Positions 37,335 through 46,143 of a DNA stretch of 64,000 nt are shown piece by piece. The first letter of the stretch is position 1, and each line of letters begins with the position of its first letter. The DNA comes from Pedobacter faecalis (GTDB lineage Bacteria > Bacteroidota > Bacteroidia > Sphingobacteriales > Sphingobacteriaceae), in NCBI RefSeq assembly GCF_030182585.1, contig NZ_JARXOW010000001.1, forward strand, positions 1,736,001-1,800,000. The letters run 5' to 3'. The position numbers and the translations under genes are program-made. The notes under the pieces were generated by a model. That model searched no databases, had not been told where the DNA came from, and saw only the letters and a list, made by a program, of their open reading frames with translations.

Positions 37335-37365
37335 CAAAAATAGAAAAGAAATCTTAATTTTCAAA
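37335..37365 (-). promoter_or_regulatory. Promoter of the rplC-led ribosomal operon
   Basis: On the minus strand TTTG (37362-37365), exactly 19 nt, then TATTTTTG (37335-37342), a full match to the Bacteroidota housekeeping promoter. Transcription would start near 37331, about 74 nt before rplC. Confidence 0.85.
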
Positions 37366-37398
37366 TAGTTAGCGCATTTATTTTTTAAATAAACGCAG

Positions 37399-37425
37399 AA
37401 AAAAAATAACAGCCGGAGAGGCTGT
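37399..37425 (-). terminator. Terminator after the TSUP/DUF1634 pair
   Basis: ACAGCC and GGCTGT pair around a TCTCC loop (37409-37425), followed on the minus strand by TATTTTTTTT. It lies just after the DUF1634 stop and before the rplC promoter, so the inserted genes are transcriptionally separate from rplC. Confidence 0.8.
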
Positions 37426-37435
37426 CAAAAACCCA

Positions 37436-37834
37436 CTAACCCACTAAGTTATTGCTAAGACTAAACAAAATGACACACAACACAAAAAAGCCGATAGCAA
37501 CATACAGGTAGTCGCGCTCAATTAAAAAACTGAACACAGAAAATACCACACGCATAACCGGGGTAAAGATGAGCAGCAAAACACCAAACTGGATGACTGA
37601 ACTACCGTCCAGTCGAAGCAAACCATACAATATAGCAGACACTGAAGACAAGCCCGATTTGTCGGGATTGAAGCTACCGTAATCTATTCGTTCTGCTGAA
37701 TGGTCAAACAGATAAATACACGCTCCAATAAGTACAATGATCATAGACGACATTACTCCTACCCGAAGCAGCGTACCCAGAATCAGCTGAATATCTTTCT
37801 CACTCTTCAAGTCTCCTTTATCTTTATTCATCAT
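37436..37834 (-). CDS. DUF1634 family membrane protein
   Basis: 132 residues with three predicted membrane helices (about 27-47, 84-104, 112-131) and a charged cytoplasmic N-terminus KDKGDLKSEKDIQL. DUF1634 proteins nearly always pair with a TSUP (TauE/SafE) transporter, as here: its ATG overlaps the transporter's stop by 4 nt. A regulatory or accessory role for the transporter is inferred from that pairing. It belongs to the block inserted between rpsJ and rplC. Confidence 0.87.
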   Translation of the reverse strand: MMNKDKGDLKSEKDIQLILGTLLRVGVMSSMIIVLIGACIYLFDHSAERIDYGSFNPDKSGLSSVSAILYGLLRLDGSSVIQFGVLLLIFTPVMRVVFSVFSFLIERDYLYVAIGFFVLCVILFSLSNNLVG

Positions 37835-38667
37835 ATCAATCCCGTTATTCCCTTGTAGATCATCTGCAGTGCCAGGACAGTAACTACGACAGCAAACACG
37901 ACCTTAAGCTTATCCGTTTTTGTGCGCACTAAAACCCTCGATCCCACTGTGGCGCCCAAAAGAACACCTACTGTAACCGGCATCGCAATTCCTGGATCTA
38001 TTTGTCCCCTGTGCAGATAGACAATGGCGCTCGCCGCCGCAGTAACCCCCATCATAAAATTACTTGTAGTAGTTGATACCTTGAAAGGTATCCTCATGAT
38101 GTTATCCATAGCGATCACTTTTAACGCGCCAGAACCTATGCCAAGTAAACCTGAAATAATGCCTGCCAAAAACATCATTACAAAACCGCCCGCCACGTTA
38201 TGAACGGCATATGCCTTCTGTCCACTTTCTGTCGGATAAGAACCGTTCAACCTAAAGAAAGCCGCCGCCTTACCAGAGGCTACATTGTCTGAACGATCAA
38301 TTTTTTTCTTAACCATCATGACAGAGGAAAATAAAAGAATTAAACCAAATACAATCGCAATATAGCCCGGATCAATAAATATTGTTATTACAGCCCCGAG
38401 AATGGCGCTGACCGTGGTAGCCACTTCCAGGAACATCCCGATGCGTATGTTCGTGATACCTTCCTTTACATAAGCTGCGGCCGAGCCCGAAGAGGTTGCG
38501 ATCACAGAGATGATGGATGCACCGATAGCATATTTAATATCTACGTTCAGCGCCAAAGTCAGCAATGGAATTATAACCACACCGCCGCCCAGACCAGTAA
38601 GAGAACCAACCAGACCCGCCAAAAATGCTCCGGTTAACACAATAATTGTGAATAGTAATACCGACAT
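37831..38667 (-). CDS. TSUP family transporter (TauE/SafE-like, sulfite/organosulfonate export)
   Basis: 278 residues from MSVLLFTIIVLTGAFLAG. A longer reading from 38769 is rejected because its first 34 residues are not transporter-like. The two TSUP half-repeats are visible: GLVGSLTGLGGGVVIIPLL (first) and GIISGLLGIGSGALKVIAM (second), within about eight helices. The family exports sulfite, taurine-derived or other small organic anions, and the substrate here is unknown. A TATATTTG -7 box (38673-38680) ends 5 nt before the ATG, predicting a nearly leaderless mRNA. Confidence 0.9.
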   Translation of the reverse strand: MSVLLFTIIVLTGAFLAGLVGSLTGLGGGVVIIPLLTLALNVDIKYAIGASIISVIATSSGSAAAYVKEGITNIRIGMFLEVATTVSAILGAVITIFIDPGYIAIVFGLILLFSSVMMVKKKIDRSDNVASGKAAAFFRLNGSYPTESGQKAYAVHNVAGGFVMMFLAGIISGLLGIGSGALKVIAMDNIMRIPFKVSTTTSNFMMGVTAAASAIVYLHRGQIDPGIAMPVTVGVLLGATVGSRVLVRTKTDKLKVVFAVVVTVLALQMIYKGITGLI

Positions 38668-38672
38668 TGTGG

Positions 38673-38680
38673 CAAATATA
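38673..38680 (-). promoter_or_regulatory. Candidate -7 box for the TSUP transporter
   Basis: TATATTTG on the minus strand matches TAnnTTTG. The predicted start of transcription is about 2 nt before the ATG. No -33 element is seen at normal spacing. Confidence 0.45.
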
Positions 38681-38743
38681 CTATCTCCAATGCTTACACA
38701 GTAAAAATTAAAATGAATGTTGTATGAATAACCAGATTGTCTT

Positions 38744-39346
38744 ATGAAAAAAATTACAACCATGATCATGATGCTGGCGATCAGCCTGACAACAACGGCA
38801 CAACTCCCTCAAGATTCCTTAAAGACCGGTACATCACTTCAGGATCAGTATAAATTGATGCTATCCAGATCAAGAACATTAGATGGCTACAAAATAGTTA
38901 ACCCCAACAGGCTTGCAGCATTTTGGGCCAGTGTGAGAGACAGCATATCCTTCGGCAAAAATGATCTTGTCGCCACGAAGAAGAAAGTAAACAGCCTGCA
39001 GGCGCGCCTCGACACCATGGACAGACAACTTAGAGGCAACGAGAACGCTTTGGCCAATGCAAATGCCAAACTGGATGAACTGCAGATCCTCGGCCTTTCC
39101 TTTAAAAAAGGAACCTATAATGCTATCGTATGGAGCATCATCCTCATTCTAGCCCTAGCACTTACACTAACGGTTGTCAGATCATTGGCCGCCGTTCGCG
39201 AAGCCAGGTACCGGGCCGGTTTGTACAATGAGCTGAGCGAAGAACACCAACGATACAAAACCAAAGCAAATGAGAAAGAGAAAAAGCTTGCACGAGAACT
39301 CCAGGACGAAAGAAACAAACTGGAAGAGTTCAAAAATCAACGATGA
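38744..39346 (+). CDS. Membrane protein with coiled coils, unknown function
   Basis: 200 residues. A signal peptide (residues 1-20, ending TTAQ) is followed by a periplasmic part with a coiled coil (about 75-115), a transmembrane helix (about 126-145, WSIILILALALTLTVV) and a second charged coiled coil (155-200) rich in Lys and Glu. Similar Bacteroidota proteins are sometimes labelled tRNA (guanine-N1)-methyltransferase, but no SAM-binding or SPOUT knot motif is present, so that name is not used. It is divergent from the TSUP gene and ends at the terminator shared with rpsJ. Confidence 0.8.
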   Translation: MKKITTMIMMLAISLTTTAQLPQDSLKTGTSLQDQYKLMLSRSRTLDGYKIVNPNRLAAFWASVRDSISFGKNDLVATKKKVNSLQARLDTMDRQLRGNENALANANAKLDELQILGLSFKKGTYNAIVWSIILILALALTLTVVRSLAAVREARYRAGLYNELSEEHQRYKTKANEKEKKLARELQDERNKLEEFKNQR

Positions 39347-39358
39347 AGTACCGAAAAT

Positions 39359-39395
39359 AAAAAGAGCCTTGCTGATGTTCAGCAAGGCTCTTTTT
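39359..39395. terminator. Bidirectional terminator between rpsJ and the coiled-coil gene
   Basis: GAGCCTTGCTGA and TCAGCAAGGCTC form a perfect 12-bp stem with a TGT loop, flanked by A and T tracts. It starts 18 nt beyond the rpsJ stop on the minus strand, so the str-rpsJ transcript ends here. Confidence 0.93.
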
Positions 39396-39412
39396 TAACT
39401 AAAATCTTAGCG

Positions 39413-39718
39413 TTACACCTTGATTTCAACCTCAACGCCGCTAGGCAACTCTAGTTTCATCAACGCATCTACGGTTTTTGAGTTAGAGCTGTAGATATCC
39501 AGCAAACGCTTATAGGCACAAAGTTGAAACTGCTCACGGGCTTTTTTATTCACGTGTGGTGAACGCAGCACAGTAAACACTTTTTTCTCTGTAGGCAACG
39601 GAATCGGTCCGCTTACAACTGCGCCTGTAGGCTTCACAGTCTTCACGATTTTCTCAGCAGACTTATCTACCAGATTGTAATCGTAAGATTTTAATTTAAT
39701 TCTAATTCTTTGGCTCAT
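39413..39718 (-). CDS. rpsJ: 30S ribosomal protein uS10
   Basis: 101 residues. uS10 is a 30S head protein and transcription-antitermination partner (NusE). It starts [20 protein letters not shown] and ends [16 protein letters not shown]. Normally first gene of the S10 operon, here it is the last gene of the rpsL-rpsG-fusA-rpsJ transcript, cut off from rplC by a terminator and an inserted block. Confidence 0.99.
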   Translation of the reverse strand: MSQRIRIKLKSYDYNLVDKSAEKIVKTVKPTGAVVSGPIPLPTEKKVFTVLRSPHVNKKAREQFQLCAYKRLLDIYSSNSKTVDALMKLELPSGVEVEIKV

Positions 39719-39773
39719 TATTATTATTTAATTGTGCTGTCGGTTAGAGCTATTAATAACCGACAGCGTATTA

Positions 39774-41888
39774 TTAATCGATTGACTTGATCTTACCTTT
39801 AGACTTTGCAATAACCTCATCCTGTACGTTCTTCGGTGCTGGCTCATAATGATCAAACTCCATTGTAGAAGTTGCACGTCCTGAAGTTATAGTACGCAAC
39901 TGTGTTACGTAACCAAACATTTCTGAAAGTGGAACCAATGCCTTAATTACCTGAGAACCGTTACGCGTATCCATACCTTGAAGCTGGCCACGACGACGGT
40001 TAAGGTCTCCCATAACGTCACCCATGTTTTCTTCAGGCGTCAATACTTCAATTTTCATGATAGGTTCCATCAATACCGGCTTACATTTCGGTAACGCCTC
40101 GCGGAAAGCTGAACGAGCAGCAATCTCAAAAGAAAGCGCATCTGAATCGACTGCGTGGAAAGATCCATCGATCAATCGAACTTTCATATCAGGAAGCGGA
40201 TATCCTGCAAGAACGCCATTTACCATAGCTGCAGCAAAACCCTTTTCTACCGAAGGAATGAATTCGCGAGGGATCGCACCACCCACAATTTCGTTCACAA
40301 ACTGCAGTCCACCTTTTTCAAAATCTTCATCAATCGGAGAAATAATAACCTGGATATCCGCAAATTTACCACGTCCACCAGTTTGCTTCTTATAGGTCTC
40401 ACGATGTTGAGTTGAGCCAGTAATAGCTTCTTTATAAGCTACCTGAGGAGCACCTTGATTTACCTCTACCTTAAACTCACGCTTTAAACGGTCGATCAGG
40501 ATGTCAAGGTGAAGCTCACCCATACCGGAAATAACCGTTTGACCGGTTTCCTGATCTGTTTCCACCCTAAATGTAGGATCCTCTTCAGCCAGTTTACCCA
40601 AAGCGATACCCAACTTATCTACGTCTGCCTGTGTTTTAGGCTCAATAGCTAAACCAATTACCGGCTCAGGGAATACCATCGACTCAAGAATGATTGGATT
40701 CTTCTCATCGCAAAGCGTGTCTCCGGTTTTGATGTCCTTGAAACCAACAACCGCTGCGATATCACCTGCACCAACGTTCGGAATAGGATTCTGCTTGTTG
40801 GCATGCATCTGGAAGATCCTCGAAATACGTTCCTTATTCTCAGAACGAGCGTTATAAACATATGAGCCGGCTTCCAGATTACCTGAATAAACCCGGATAA
40901 AGCACAAACGTCCAACAAACGGATCTGTTGCGATCTTAAACGCAAGCGCAGAAAATGGTTCTTCAATCTTAGGCTGACGTACAATTTCTTCGCCTGTGTT
41001 CGGGTTAGTACCAGTAATACCCTCAACATCCAGAGGCGACGGCAATAATTCCATCACCAGGTCAAGCATAGTCTGCACGCCTTTGTTTTTGAACGAAGAT
41101 CCGCAAACCATCGGAACGATCTTCGCGTCCAAAGTAGCTTGTCTCAAAGCATCCAAAATCTCCCGCTCTGTAATCGAATTTGGATCGTCAAAGAACTTCT
41201 CCATCAACGACTCATCATATTCAGCTACAGCCTCAAGAAGCTTCTCGCGCCATTCCGAAACCTCATCCAACATATCTTCAGGAATAGGCACTTCCGTAAA
41301 GGTCATACCTTTATCATGCTCATTCCAAACAATACCGCGGTTATTGATCAGATCAACTACTCCTTTAAAAGCATCTTCAGCACCGATAGGCAATTGCAAT
41401 GGAACAGCATGGCTACCCAGCATCTCTCTAACCTGCTTAACTACTTTAAGGAAGTCTGCACCTGAACGGTCCATTTTATTCACAAAACCGATACGAGGAA
41501 CCGCATAGTTGTTAGCCAAACGCCAGTTCGTTTCAGACTGAGGCTCAACACCATCCACTGCTGAAAACAAAAACACCAATCCGTCCAGTACACGCAGCGA
41601 ACGGTTTACCTCTACGGTAAAGTCCACGTGCCCGGGGGTATCAATTACGTTTACCTGATACTTATTTCCTCTGTAAGGCCAGAACACAGTCGTTGCAGCT
41701 GACGTGATGGTTATCCCGCGTTCAGCTTCCTGCACCATCCAGTCCATTGTAGAGGCACCTTCGTGTACCTCACCAATCTTGTGGTTTACACCGGCATAAT
41801 AAAGGATACGCTCAGTTGTCGTCGTTTTACCGGCATCAATGTGAGCGGCGATCCCTATATTTCTTGTAAATTTTAAATCTCTTGCCAT
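39774..41888 (-). CDS. fusA: Translation elongation factor G
   Basis: 704 residues, five-domain GTPase that drives translocation and ribosome recycling. The G1 loop is [16 protein letters not shown] (residues 14-29), G3 DTPGHVDF and G4 NKMD. Domain IV carries the usual loop near its tip ([13 protein letters not shown]). It lies between rpsG (21 nt upstream) and rpsJ (55 nt downstream), the str-operon order, but without tufA following. Confidence 0.99.
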   Translation of the reverse strand: MARDLKFTRNIGIAAHIDAGKTTTTERILYYAGVNHKIGEVHEGASTMDWMVQEAERGITITSAATTVFWPYRGNKYQVNVIDTPGHVDFTVEVNRSLRVLDGLVFLFSAVDGVEPQSETNWRLANNYAVPRIGFVNKMDRSGADFLKVVKQVREMLGSHAVPLQLPIGAEDAFKGVVDLINNRGIVWNEHDKGMTFTEVPIPEDMLDEVSEWREKLLEAVAEYDESLMEKFFDDPNSITEREILDALRQATLDAKIVPMVCGSSFKNKGVQTMLDLVMELLPSPLDVEGITGTNPNTGEEIVRQPKIEEPFSALAFKIATDPFVGRLCFIRVYSGNLEAGSYVYNARSENKERISRIFQMHANKQNPIPNVGAGDIAAVVGFKDIKTGDTLCDEKNPIILESMVFPEPVIGLAIEPKTQADVDKLGIALGKLAEEDPTFRVETDQETGQTVISGMGELHLDILIDRLKREFKVEVNQGAPQVAYKEAITGSTQHRETYKKQTGGRGKFADIQVIISPIDEDFEKGGLQFVNEIVGGAIPREFIPSVEKGFAAAMVNGVLAGYPLPDMKVRLIDGSFHAVDSDALSFEIAARSAFREALPKCKPVLMEPIMKIEVLTPEENMGDVMGDLNRRRGQLQGMDTRNGSQVIKALVPLSEMFGYVTQLRTITSGRATSTMEFDHYEPAPKNVQDEVIAKSKGKIKSID

Positions 41889-41909
41889 TTTATCTCTGGA
41901 TCCTATATA

Positions 41910-42377
41910 TTAAAAACGGAAATGCGAGAATGCCTTGTTGGCCTCTGCCATCTTATGGGTATCCTCTTTCTTCTTAACTGCAGCACCTTCACCTTTAGCT
42001 GCCGAAACGATTTCAGCTGCCAGTTTTTCCTTCATGGTCTTTTCTCCGCGCTTACGTGCAAAAGATATCAACCATTTCATACCTAAGGCCACCTTACGGT
42101 CGGGTCTTACTTCTGTTGGAACCTGGAAGTTAGCACCACCCACACGACGGGATTTAACTTCAACTGAAGGCATTACATTTGACAATGCACGCTTCCATAC
42201 CTCCAAGCCATTTTCACCAGCTTTTTTCTCGGCAAGTTCAACTGCATCATAAAAAATATCATAAGCGATGGATTTTTTACCATCGTACATCATGTTATTT
42301 ACAAACCTTGTAACCTGAACATCATTAAATTTCGGATCAGGAAGGATGATTCTCTTTTTTGGTTTTGACTTTCTCAT
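41910..42377 (-). CDS. rpsG: 30S ribosomal protein uS7
   Basis: 155 residues. uS7 nucleates 30S head assembly. Motifs: [38 protein letters not shown] and [13 protein letters not shown] strong Shine-Dalgarno AGGAGGAA (42384-42391) lies 6 nt before the ATG. It is 16 nt after rpsL. Confidence 0.99.
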   Translation of the reverse strand: MRKSKPKKRIILPDPKFNDVQVTRFVNNMMYDGKKSIAYDIFYDAVELAEKKAGENGLEVWKRALSNVMPSVEVKSRRVGGANFQVPTEVRPDRKVALGMKWLISFARKRGEKTMKEKLAAEIVSAAKGEGAAVKKKEDTHKMAEANKAFSHFRF

Positions 42378-42393
42378 TTCTTATTCCTCCTGA

Positions 42394-42807
42394 TTATTTC
42401 TTTTTACCCTTTGCTGGTGCTGCAGCTGCCTGTCCTGGTTTAGGACGCTTAGTACCATATTTCGAACGACGCTGATTACGTCCTGCAACGCCTGAAGTAT
42501 CAAGGGCGCCACGGATGATGTGATAACGTACACCTGGTAAATCCTTAACACGACCACCACGGATCAATACGATAGAGTGCTCCTGCAGGTTGTGACCTTC
42601 TCCAGGGATGTATGCGTTAACCTCTTTACCATTGGTTAAACGTACACGCGCTACTTTACGCATTGCTGAGTTTGGTTTTTTAGGGGTAGTGGTATATACA
42701 CGCGTACATACACCTCTTCGCTGTGGACAGCTGTCCAACGCCGGAGACTTACTCTTGAACTCCAGTGCTACTCTACCTTTTCTAACTAATTGTTGAATGG
42801 TTGGCAT
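42394..42807 (-). CDS. rpsL: 30S ribosomal protein uS12
   Basis: 137 residues. uS12 controls decoding accuracy and is the streptomycin target site. The key loop [19 protein letters not shown] and [21 protein letters not shown] are wild type at the classical resistance lysines. The C-terminus has an extra Ala/Pro/Lys tail [13 protein letters not shown]. First gene of the superoperon, with a promoter at 42866. Confidence 0.99.
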   Translation of the reverse strand: MPTIQQLVRKGRVALEFKSKSPALDSCPQRRGVCTRVYTTTPKKPNSAMRKVARVRLTNGKEVNAYIPGEGHNLQEHSIVLIRGGRVKDLPGVRYHIIRGALDTSGVAGRNQRRSKYGTKRPKPGQAAAAPAKGKKK

Positions 42808-42865
42808 TGTTTCCTTTTGCTTTTTCTTTTATGTTTTTAAAACTTTACCCCTCAATAAGGGACTG

Positions 42866-42896
42866 CAAAAGTACGACAATACATTTTATAAATCAA
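42866..42896 (-). promoter_or_regulatory. Promoter of the rpsL-rpsG-fusA-rpsJ operon
   Basis: On the minus strand TTG (42894-42896), 20 nt, then TACTTTTG (42866-42873). It predicts a leader of about 55 nt before rpsL. Confidence 0.75.
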
Positions 42897-42921
42897 TAGG
42901 TTAACCAAATAAAATACCACA

Positions 42922-43143
42922 TTAGTGAAAAGTGTTCACATAAAGCTTCTCCACCTTCTTGCGGGCCCAGTCGGTTTTCCGAAGGAATTTCAGACTGGAA
43001 TTCATGGTCGGATTATTTAAAAAACAATCGATCCTGACCATCGAACCCAGCTCCGCCCAGCCATAATGCCACACCAGCTGCTTCAGAATAAACTCAAGCG
43101 TTTTTCCGTGAAGCGGATTATTCTTTTGTTCAGACGAAGTCAT
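42922..43143 (-). CDS. VF530 family protein (DUF2132)
   Basis: 73 residues. It shows the family pattern [24 protein letters not shown] and INCFLNNP-like segment (here [24 protein letters not shown]). VF530 proteins are small helical proteins with reported double-stranded DNA-binding character and no known cellular role. It lies 4 nt after the M1 peptidase gene, so it is probably the last gene of that unit. Confidence 0.9.
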   Translation of the reverse strand: MTSSEQKNNPLHGKTLEFILKQLVWHYGWAELGSMVRIDCFLNNPTMNSSLKFLRKTDWARKKVEKLYVNTFH

Positions 43144-43147
43144 CAGA

Positions 43148-45112
43148 TTAATTCTTCTTCCAGCTGTTATTTGCAGTATTCATATCAGGCAAAACCTTTT
43201 CCGGGTCCAGAACCACCGACACCACTTCCTCAGCAGCAGGATATTTCACCGTCCATATTTTATTTCGCATCCAAACATCAACCGGCAACCTGACAATATC
43301 AGTTTTCCCACTTTTCATTTTTACCTGCAATATGACAGGCATCGGCAGCTGCTCAAGATTAGCGACCATAATGTCATACCCACCTGCCTCACCGCCCTTG
43401 GCTGGCTTCACATCTACAACAGCCTGATCCATTTTCCAGTTCGACATAAACCAACCTCTCCAAAACCAGGAAAGATCCTCACCTGCACCGTTTTCTATAG
43501 CGCGAAAGAAATCCACCGGAGTAGGATGCTTATATGCCCATTGCTCAATATATTTCCTGAAGGCGTAGTCAAAACGGTCTGCCCCCAAAACCTCATTTCT
43601 AAGTATTTCAAGTCCCCAGCCTGGTTTACTGTACAGGTTGTTACCAATATTGCGTTCCACCATCGCATCTGGCGTAAGCATAATATATTCCAGCTCAGGC
43701 TGCGCGAGATATTCAGCAACCTTATGCATATCAAGTTTTTCAGGTTTATACTCTCCATTATTGAATGCCGCAGAAGACAAGCCGTTGATGAAGGTATTAA
43801 AGCCCTCATCCATCCAGCCGTATTTACGCTCATTGCTCCCCACAATCATGGGAAACCAGGTGTGACCAAATTCATGATCAATCACACCCCAGGCATCCTC
43901 ATTTTTTGCCTGCCATCCACAAAAAACGATACCCGGATATTCCATCCCACCAACGTTACTTGCCACATTTATAGCCATCGGGTAAGGATATTCGAACCAT
44001 TTTTGCGAGTAATGTTCCACGGAAGCTTTCACATACTCCACGGCGCGTCCGTAGCCATCATTACCATTACTTTCCACCGGATGCGCTGCAACGGCGAGCG
44101 ACTTCTTCCCACTTGGAAGATTTATCCTTGCAGCCTCAAGAATAAACGCCTTCGAAGAACCCCAGGCCACATCACGTGTATTCTTCATGCGGAACTTCCA
44201 TGTAAGCTTCTCCTTCGCCGGCCTCGAAGATTTCTCATTTACCTCCCCTGCAGTACGCACCGTCACTTTCTTATCACTGTCTTTTGCCGCATTCCATCGC
44301 TCCAGCTGAACCGGGGTAAATACATCCTGAGGATTCAGCAACTCCCCCGATCCCATCACAATATGACTGGCTGGCGCTGTAACACTGAAGTCCACATCTC
44401 CGTATTCACAGTAGAACTCCCCTGCACCCCAGTACGGCAAAGTGTTCCATCCCAGTACATCATCATAAACACTCATCCTTGGAAACCACTGGGCAATCGA
44501 ATATATCTCCCCGTTCTTTGTCGACAAATGCCCCATCCTGTCCGATCCGTTTACCGGGACAATAAAAGAAAAATCCATTTTAATGGTAATCACATCACCG
44601 GATGCCGAAAGCGGTTGATCCAAACGGATCTGCATCCTGGTGTCTTCTATAACAGAAGTGAATTTAACCGCCTTTTGTTTCTGTAAAACCGTCAACCTCT
44701 TAATCGTATATCCTCCATCCAGTTTCTCTCCTCTCGCACCGTAACGACTTCCGGCAGGAATCAGGGCATTTCCTCTCGACTCCTCGGAAAACAAATTCTG
44801 ATCCAGTTGCAGCCATAGGTAAGGCAACGGATCAGGGCTATTATTCTGGTAGGTGATCGTGACCGATCCGGTCACCATATGTTTCACATCATCCAACTCA
44901 GCAGAGATCGCATAGTCGGCCCGGTTCTGCCAGTACTTCGGACCGGGATACCCACTCGCAGAACGATACTCGTTCCCATTCTGCGTATAAAAGAGCGGAC
45001 TAAATGCCGCATGAGGATCATAGTTACTTTTTAGTCCGGATTGCGCAGCAGCATTCAGGCCCATTACACATAGTGCAACTAATACGAAGGTTGTCTTATT
45101 CAACATAAACAT
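43148..45112 (-). CDS. Secreted M1 family zinc metallopeptidase
   Basis: 654 residues from [15 protein letters not shown] at 45112; the ATG at 45106 is an alternative. The reading from 45196 would add 28 very basic residues in front of the signal peptide and is rejected. The signal peptide ends LNAAAQ. The gluzincin motif HEFGH is at residues 413-417 with WMDEGFNTF supplying the third ligand Glu. The exopeptidase-type loop is GGMEYPGI instead of GAMEN. The N-terminal beta domain carries the substrate platform. It is a periplasmic or outer-membrane-associated aminopeptidase-like enzyme with unknown substrate. It is followed by VF530. Confidence 0.93.
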   Translation of the reverse strand: MFMLNKTTFVLVALCVMGLNAAAQSGLKSNYDPHAAFSPLFYTQNGNEYRSASGYPGPKYWQNRADYAISAELDDVKHMVTGSVTITYQNNSPDPLPYLWLQLDQNLFSEESRGNALIPAGSRYGARGEKLDGGYTIKRLTVLQKQKAVKFTSVIEDTRMQIRLDQPLSASGDVITIKMDFSFIVPVNGSDRMGHLSTKNGEIYSIAQWFPRMSVYDDVLGWNTLPYWGAGEFYCEYGDVDFSVTAPASHIVMGSGELLNPQDVFTPVQLERWNAAKDSDKKVTVRTAGEVNEKSSRPAKEKLTWKFRMKNTRDVAWGSSKAFILEAARINLPSGKKSLAVAAHPVESNGNDGYGRAVEYVKASVEHYSQKWFEYPYPMAINVASNVGGMEYPGIVFCGWQAKNEDAWGVIDHEFGHTWFPMIVGSNERKYGWMDEGFNTFINGLSSAAFNNGEYKPEKLDMHKVAEYLAQPELEYIMLTPDAMVERNIGNNLYSKPGWGLEILRNEVLGADRFDYAFRKYIEQWAYKHPTPVDFFRAIENGAGEDLSWFWRGWFMSNWKMDQAVVDVKPAKGGEAGGYDIMVANLEQLPMPVILQVKMKSGKTDIVRLPVDVWMRNKIWTVKYPAAEEVVSVVLDPEKVLPDMNTANNSWKKN

Positions 45113-45158
45113 ATGGTCGGTTAAACGAAAAATAAAGATATTCTTTTTCGCGGGTTTT

Positions 45159-45509
45159 CTAGTTTTTTTTAAGTGCAACGTACGCGCCCTCATCAAAGCC
45201 GATAAGTGCGGGTTCTCCCGCTACCTCGAGTACCGGACGCTTAATCAAACTCGAATGCCCAAGCATCAAAGCAATAGCACTCTCCTGGTCGCCGACCCCT
45301 GCTTGTTCCTCGGCCGACAGTTTTCTCCAGGTCGTCCCCTTCTTGTTGAGCACCTTCTCCCAGCCAAAGACATCGCACCACCGGTTTAATTTTTCCGCAG
45401 TCACGCCTTTCTTTTTAAAGTCATGAAAAGTGTATGCCAGCCCATGCTTATCAAGGCTCGTGATCGCCTTCTTCACCGAGTTGCAATTTGGTATTCCATA
45501 AATGATCAT
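45159..45509 (-). CDS. Spx/MgsR/ArsC-like thioredoxin-fold protein
   Basis: 116 residues from [19 protein letters not shown]. The upstream 66 codons in the same frame overlap the divergent gene and are not family-like. The ArsC/Spx fold is seen in [30 protein letters not shown] and the end [15 protein letters not shown]. There is only one cysteine in the redox position (PNCNSVKK, not CxxC), like YffB-type reductases or glutathionylated regulators. A role in arsenate reduction is doubtful. It precedes the M1 peptidase by 46 nt on the same strand. Confidence 0.87.
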   Translation of the reverse strand: MIIYGIPNCNSVKKAITSLDKHGLAYTFHDFKKKGVTAEKLNRWCDVFGWEKVLNKKGTTWRKLSAEEQAGVGDQESAIALMLGHSSLIKRPVLEVAGEPALIGFDEGAYVALKKN

Positions 45510-45615
45510 GGGGCAAAAATAGCCCATGTTCGTCACATTTATAAGGTCATTCGTCACATTTTTATCATTCACGTTGCAAAGCTTAGTAGTATTGCACCAT
45601 ACATTATGAGTAATC

Positions 45616-46065
45616 ATGACCAGATTAAAAGAGATCACCAAAATAGAATTAATCGCATTCAATGCATGCGTTGTGCTCGCACTATTGTTTTCGAGCGCCC
45701 AGGCCATAAGCGACCACTACTCCATCAGAGACCACGTTTACTTTAACAACTTTTGGCTAACGCTTTTCTTTAGCCATATGGTGACCAGCGTTTGCTACCT
45801 TTTGCTGTGCCTGCATGTCCAGCCGCAAATGGAACAGGAAGAGCAAAAACCATCAAACGCCGTAATCCTGACCCTTAGTACCCGCCTACCCTTTAACGAT
45901 ATGCTCAATTCCATGCCCCTTAAGAGTTTTGTCCGCATTCACAGAACCTATGCCGTAGCAAGAGACCGAATCACTAAATTTGACAAATACCAGGTATGGT
46001 TAGGAACGCAGCCCCTTCCCGTCGGACAAACATATAGCCAGTCGCTACAAACACTCATCCTGTAA
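45616..46065 (+). CDS. Two-helix membrane protein with a truncated LytTR DNA-binding domain
   Basis: 149 residues. Two transmembrane helices (about 11-31 and 46-67) precede a soluble C-terminus. Residues about 90-149 match only the second half of a LytTR domain: NSMPLKSFVRIHRTYAVARD, KYQVWLGTQPLPVGQTYSQSL corresponds to the RxHRSYIVN and PVSRSY region. The first half (the NYV-containing strands) is missing, and no frameshift explains the loss. Full LytTR domains bind DNA, so whether this half can is uncertain. It is divergent from the Spx-like gene and precedes the hybrid-kinase operon by 78 nt on the same strand. Confidence 0.65.
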   Translation: MTRLKEITKIELIAFNACVVLALLFSSAQAISDHYSIRDHVYFNNFWLTLFFSHMVTSVCYLLLCLHVQPQMEQEEQKPSNAVILTLSTRLPFNDMLNSMPLKSFVRIHRTYAVARDRITKFDKYQVWLGTQPLPVGQTYSQSLQTLIL

Positions 46066-46143
46066 AACAGCCTGAGGTATTTCCGAACCAGATATATTGA
46101 TTATTATTGCCAAAGGTTATGAATCATAATAAATGTCGGGCAT

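Noticed and set aside
38744..39346. tRNA (guanine-N1)-methyltransferase
   Set aside because: A name that circulates for similar proteins; the sequence shows a signal peptide, membrane helix and coiled coils, with no methyltransferase motif.
43526..44686. 386-codon plus-strand open frame opposite the M1 peptidase
   Set aside because: The minus strand encodes a complete peptidase with signal peptide and HExxH motif. The antisense translation has no recognisable domain and is a composition-driven shadow.
45616..46065. Frameshift as an explanation for the short LytTR domain
   Set aside because: No sequence for the missing first half appears in other frames nearby, so an internal deletion or natural truncation is more likely.
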